Shown in pieces: positions 5,774 to 6,097 of a DNA stretch of 6,097 nucleotides. The stretch lies in contig NZER01000147.1 of NCBI GenBank assembly GCA_002690445.1, positions 1-6,097 on the forward strand. Reading direction: 5' to 3'. A program made the translations under genes and the position numbers. The number at the start of each line of letters is the position of its first letter. Positions within the stretch are counted from its first letter, which is position 1. Below the pieces are notes generated by a model. That model was not told where the DNA came from, ran no database searches, and saw only the letters and a list, made by a program, of their open reading frames with translations. Source of the stretch: Candidatus Pacearchaeota archaeon. Lineage in GTDB: Archaea > Nanoarchaeota > Nanoarchaeia > Pacearchaeales > GW2011-AR1.

Positions 5774-6006
5774 AAAAATGTACCGCAGAATGTATTTTAA
5801 AAAACAGATCATGTAAGCAAGAAGATTGTAGAATGTGGATCGATTATAAACAAAACTTAAATTGTACAATGATCGCCGTGGAAGAACTGCCGGAAATGAC
5901 ATACAAAGAAATTGCCAAGCGTTTGAAGGTCAGCATTGTACGAATCAAGCAAATCCACGATAAAGCATTACAAAAGTTACAACAAAATAACCTTTTCTTT
6001 CATTGA
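5770..6006 (+). CDS. Short sigma-70 region 4-like helix-turn-helix protein with Cys-rich head
   Basis: A 78-residue protein. Residues 42-70 (MTYKEIAKRLKVSIVRIKQ, then IHDKALQKL) follow the sigma-70 region 4 pattern closely: an EIAxxLxVS first helix and turn, then an RxxQIxxKALxKL recognition helix. In full sigma factors this domain contacts the -35 element. Here regions 1-3 are missing, so it cannot be a complete sigma factor. It could be a promoter-binding adaptor, an anti-sigma-like competitor, or a stand-alone DNA-binding regulator. The head has cysteines at 4, 8, 15, 20 and 32, suggesting a metal-binding module. It starts at an ATGA overlap, with GAGG (5759-5762) 7 nt upstream. It is probably co-translated with the ribbon-helix-helix-like gene. 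The helix-turn-helix is clear; the biological role is not known. Confidence 0.83.
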   Translation: MKKCTAECILKNRSCKQEDCRMWIDYKQNLNCTMIAVEELPEMTYKEIAKRLKVSIVRIKQIHDKALQKLQQNNLFFH

Positions 6007-6029
6007 AAGACTACTTATCTGTAGACTCA

Positions 6030-6043
6030 CTTTTGCGCAAAAG
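6030..6043. promoter_or_regulatory. 14-nt perfect palindrome overlapping a ribosome binding site
   Basis: CTTTTGCGCAAAAG is identical to its own reverse complement. It lies in the only real inter-gene gap of the window, and its right arm overlaps the AAGGAG ribosome binding site of the next gene. As DNA it could be an operator for a dimeric protein. As RNA it could form a five-pair stem with a GCGC loop that partly hides the ribosome binding site. It is not a typical terminator, since the stem is AT-rich and no T-tract follows. A palindrome of this length is expected roughly 0.4 times by chance in a window this size, so function is unproven. Confidence 0.35.
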
Positions 6044-6046
6044 GAG
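6041..6046 (+). promoter_or_regulatory. Shine-Dalgarno site of the last, truncated gene
   Basis: AAGGAG lies 7 nt before the ATG at 6054. With the 47-bp gap before it, this suggests a new translational unit. Confidence 0.75.
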
Positions 6047-6053
6047 AAATTTT

Positions 6054-6097
6054 ATGAGCGACGAGACGAAGAACCTATTACAAGAAAACACAATTAA
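6054..6097 (+). CDS. Start of an unidentified gene, truncated by the window end
   Basis: Only the first 14 codons are visible (MSDETKNLLQENTI). The strong AAGGAG and the open frame to the window edge support a real gene. The visible part is too short for a functional call. Unlike most genes upstream, it does not overlap its neighbour, so a module boundary may lie here. Confidence 0.65.
   Translation, partial: MSDETKNLLQENTI

Noticed and set aside
5770..5782. 13-nt identity between the starts of the genes at 2275 and 5770
   Set aside because: Both begin with Met-Lys-Lys-Cys codons in an A-rich genome. The match ends immediately after, so it is not a meaningful repeat.
6007..6053. Possible promoter or terminator in the gap before the last gene
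   Set aside because: No -10/-35 pair with proper spacing and no GC-rich stem with a T-tract were found. A CTAC/GTAG stem near 6010-6024 is only four pairs.

Overview
The window reads as part of the replication and nucleotide-metabolism region of a tailed bacteriophage, most likely a lytic phage large enough to carry its own replicative polymerase. All twelve recognisable genes are on the + strand. They are packed with stop/start overlaps, and the inter-gene space is close to zero except 47 bp before the last gene. The gene set supports a phage: a C-family DNA polymerase alpha subunit, a free-standing GIY-YIG nuclease, a trimeric dUTPase, a DUF3310 protein, a short IMPDH/GMP-reductase family enzyme, and several tiny Cys-pair or helix-turn-helix proteins. 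Base composition is AT-rich, with local swings: about 22% GC in a counted stretch of the ribbon-helix-helix-like gene and about 51% GC over 4021-4220. The host cannot be identified from the sequence.

Layout. 2-2263: 3' part of a dnaE-like polymerase, entering from outside the window. 2275-2778: zinc-finger plus GIY-YIG endonuclease. 2775-3242: dUTPase. 3242-3526: small four-Cys protein. 3523-3717: single-pass membrane protein with a Cys-rich tail. 3704-3940: DUF3310 protein. 3924-4235: unrecognised protein, GC-richer than its neighbours. 4222-4437: small unrecognised protein. 4427-5446: guaB/guaC-family enzyme without CBS domains, starting at GTG. 5450-5773: ribbon-helix-helix-like protein. 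5770-6006: short protein with a sigma-70 region 4-like helix-turn-helix behind a Cys-rich head. 6054-6097: start of a further gene with a strong ribosome binding site.

How the genes may work together. The polymerase would copy the genome. The dUTPase would keep dUTP low and supply dUMP. The DUF3310 protein (related to T7 gp1.7, a dGMP/dTMP kinase) and the IMPDH/GMPR enzyme would adjust the guanine and thymine nucleotide pools. The two small putative DNA-binding proteins at the end are candidates for phage transcription control, and a 14-nt perfect palindrome overlaps the ribosome binding site of the gene that follows them. The overlapping starts suggest one translationally coupled transcript. 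No tRNA, rRNA, CRISPR array, insertion sequence or convincing terminator is visible. I see no clearly new multi-gene system. The features most worth a second look are the altered catalytic loop and short flap of the IMPDH/GMPR enzyme, and the adjacent pair of putative regulators with the palindrome.
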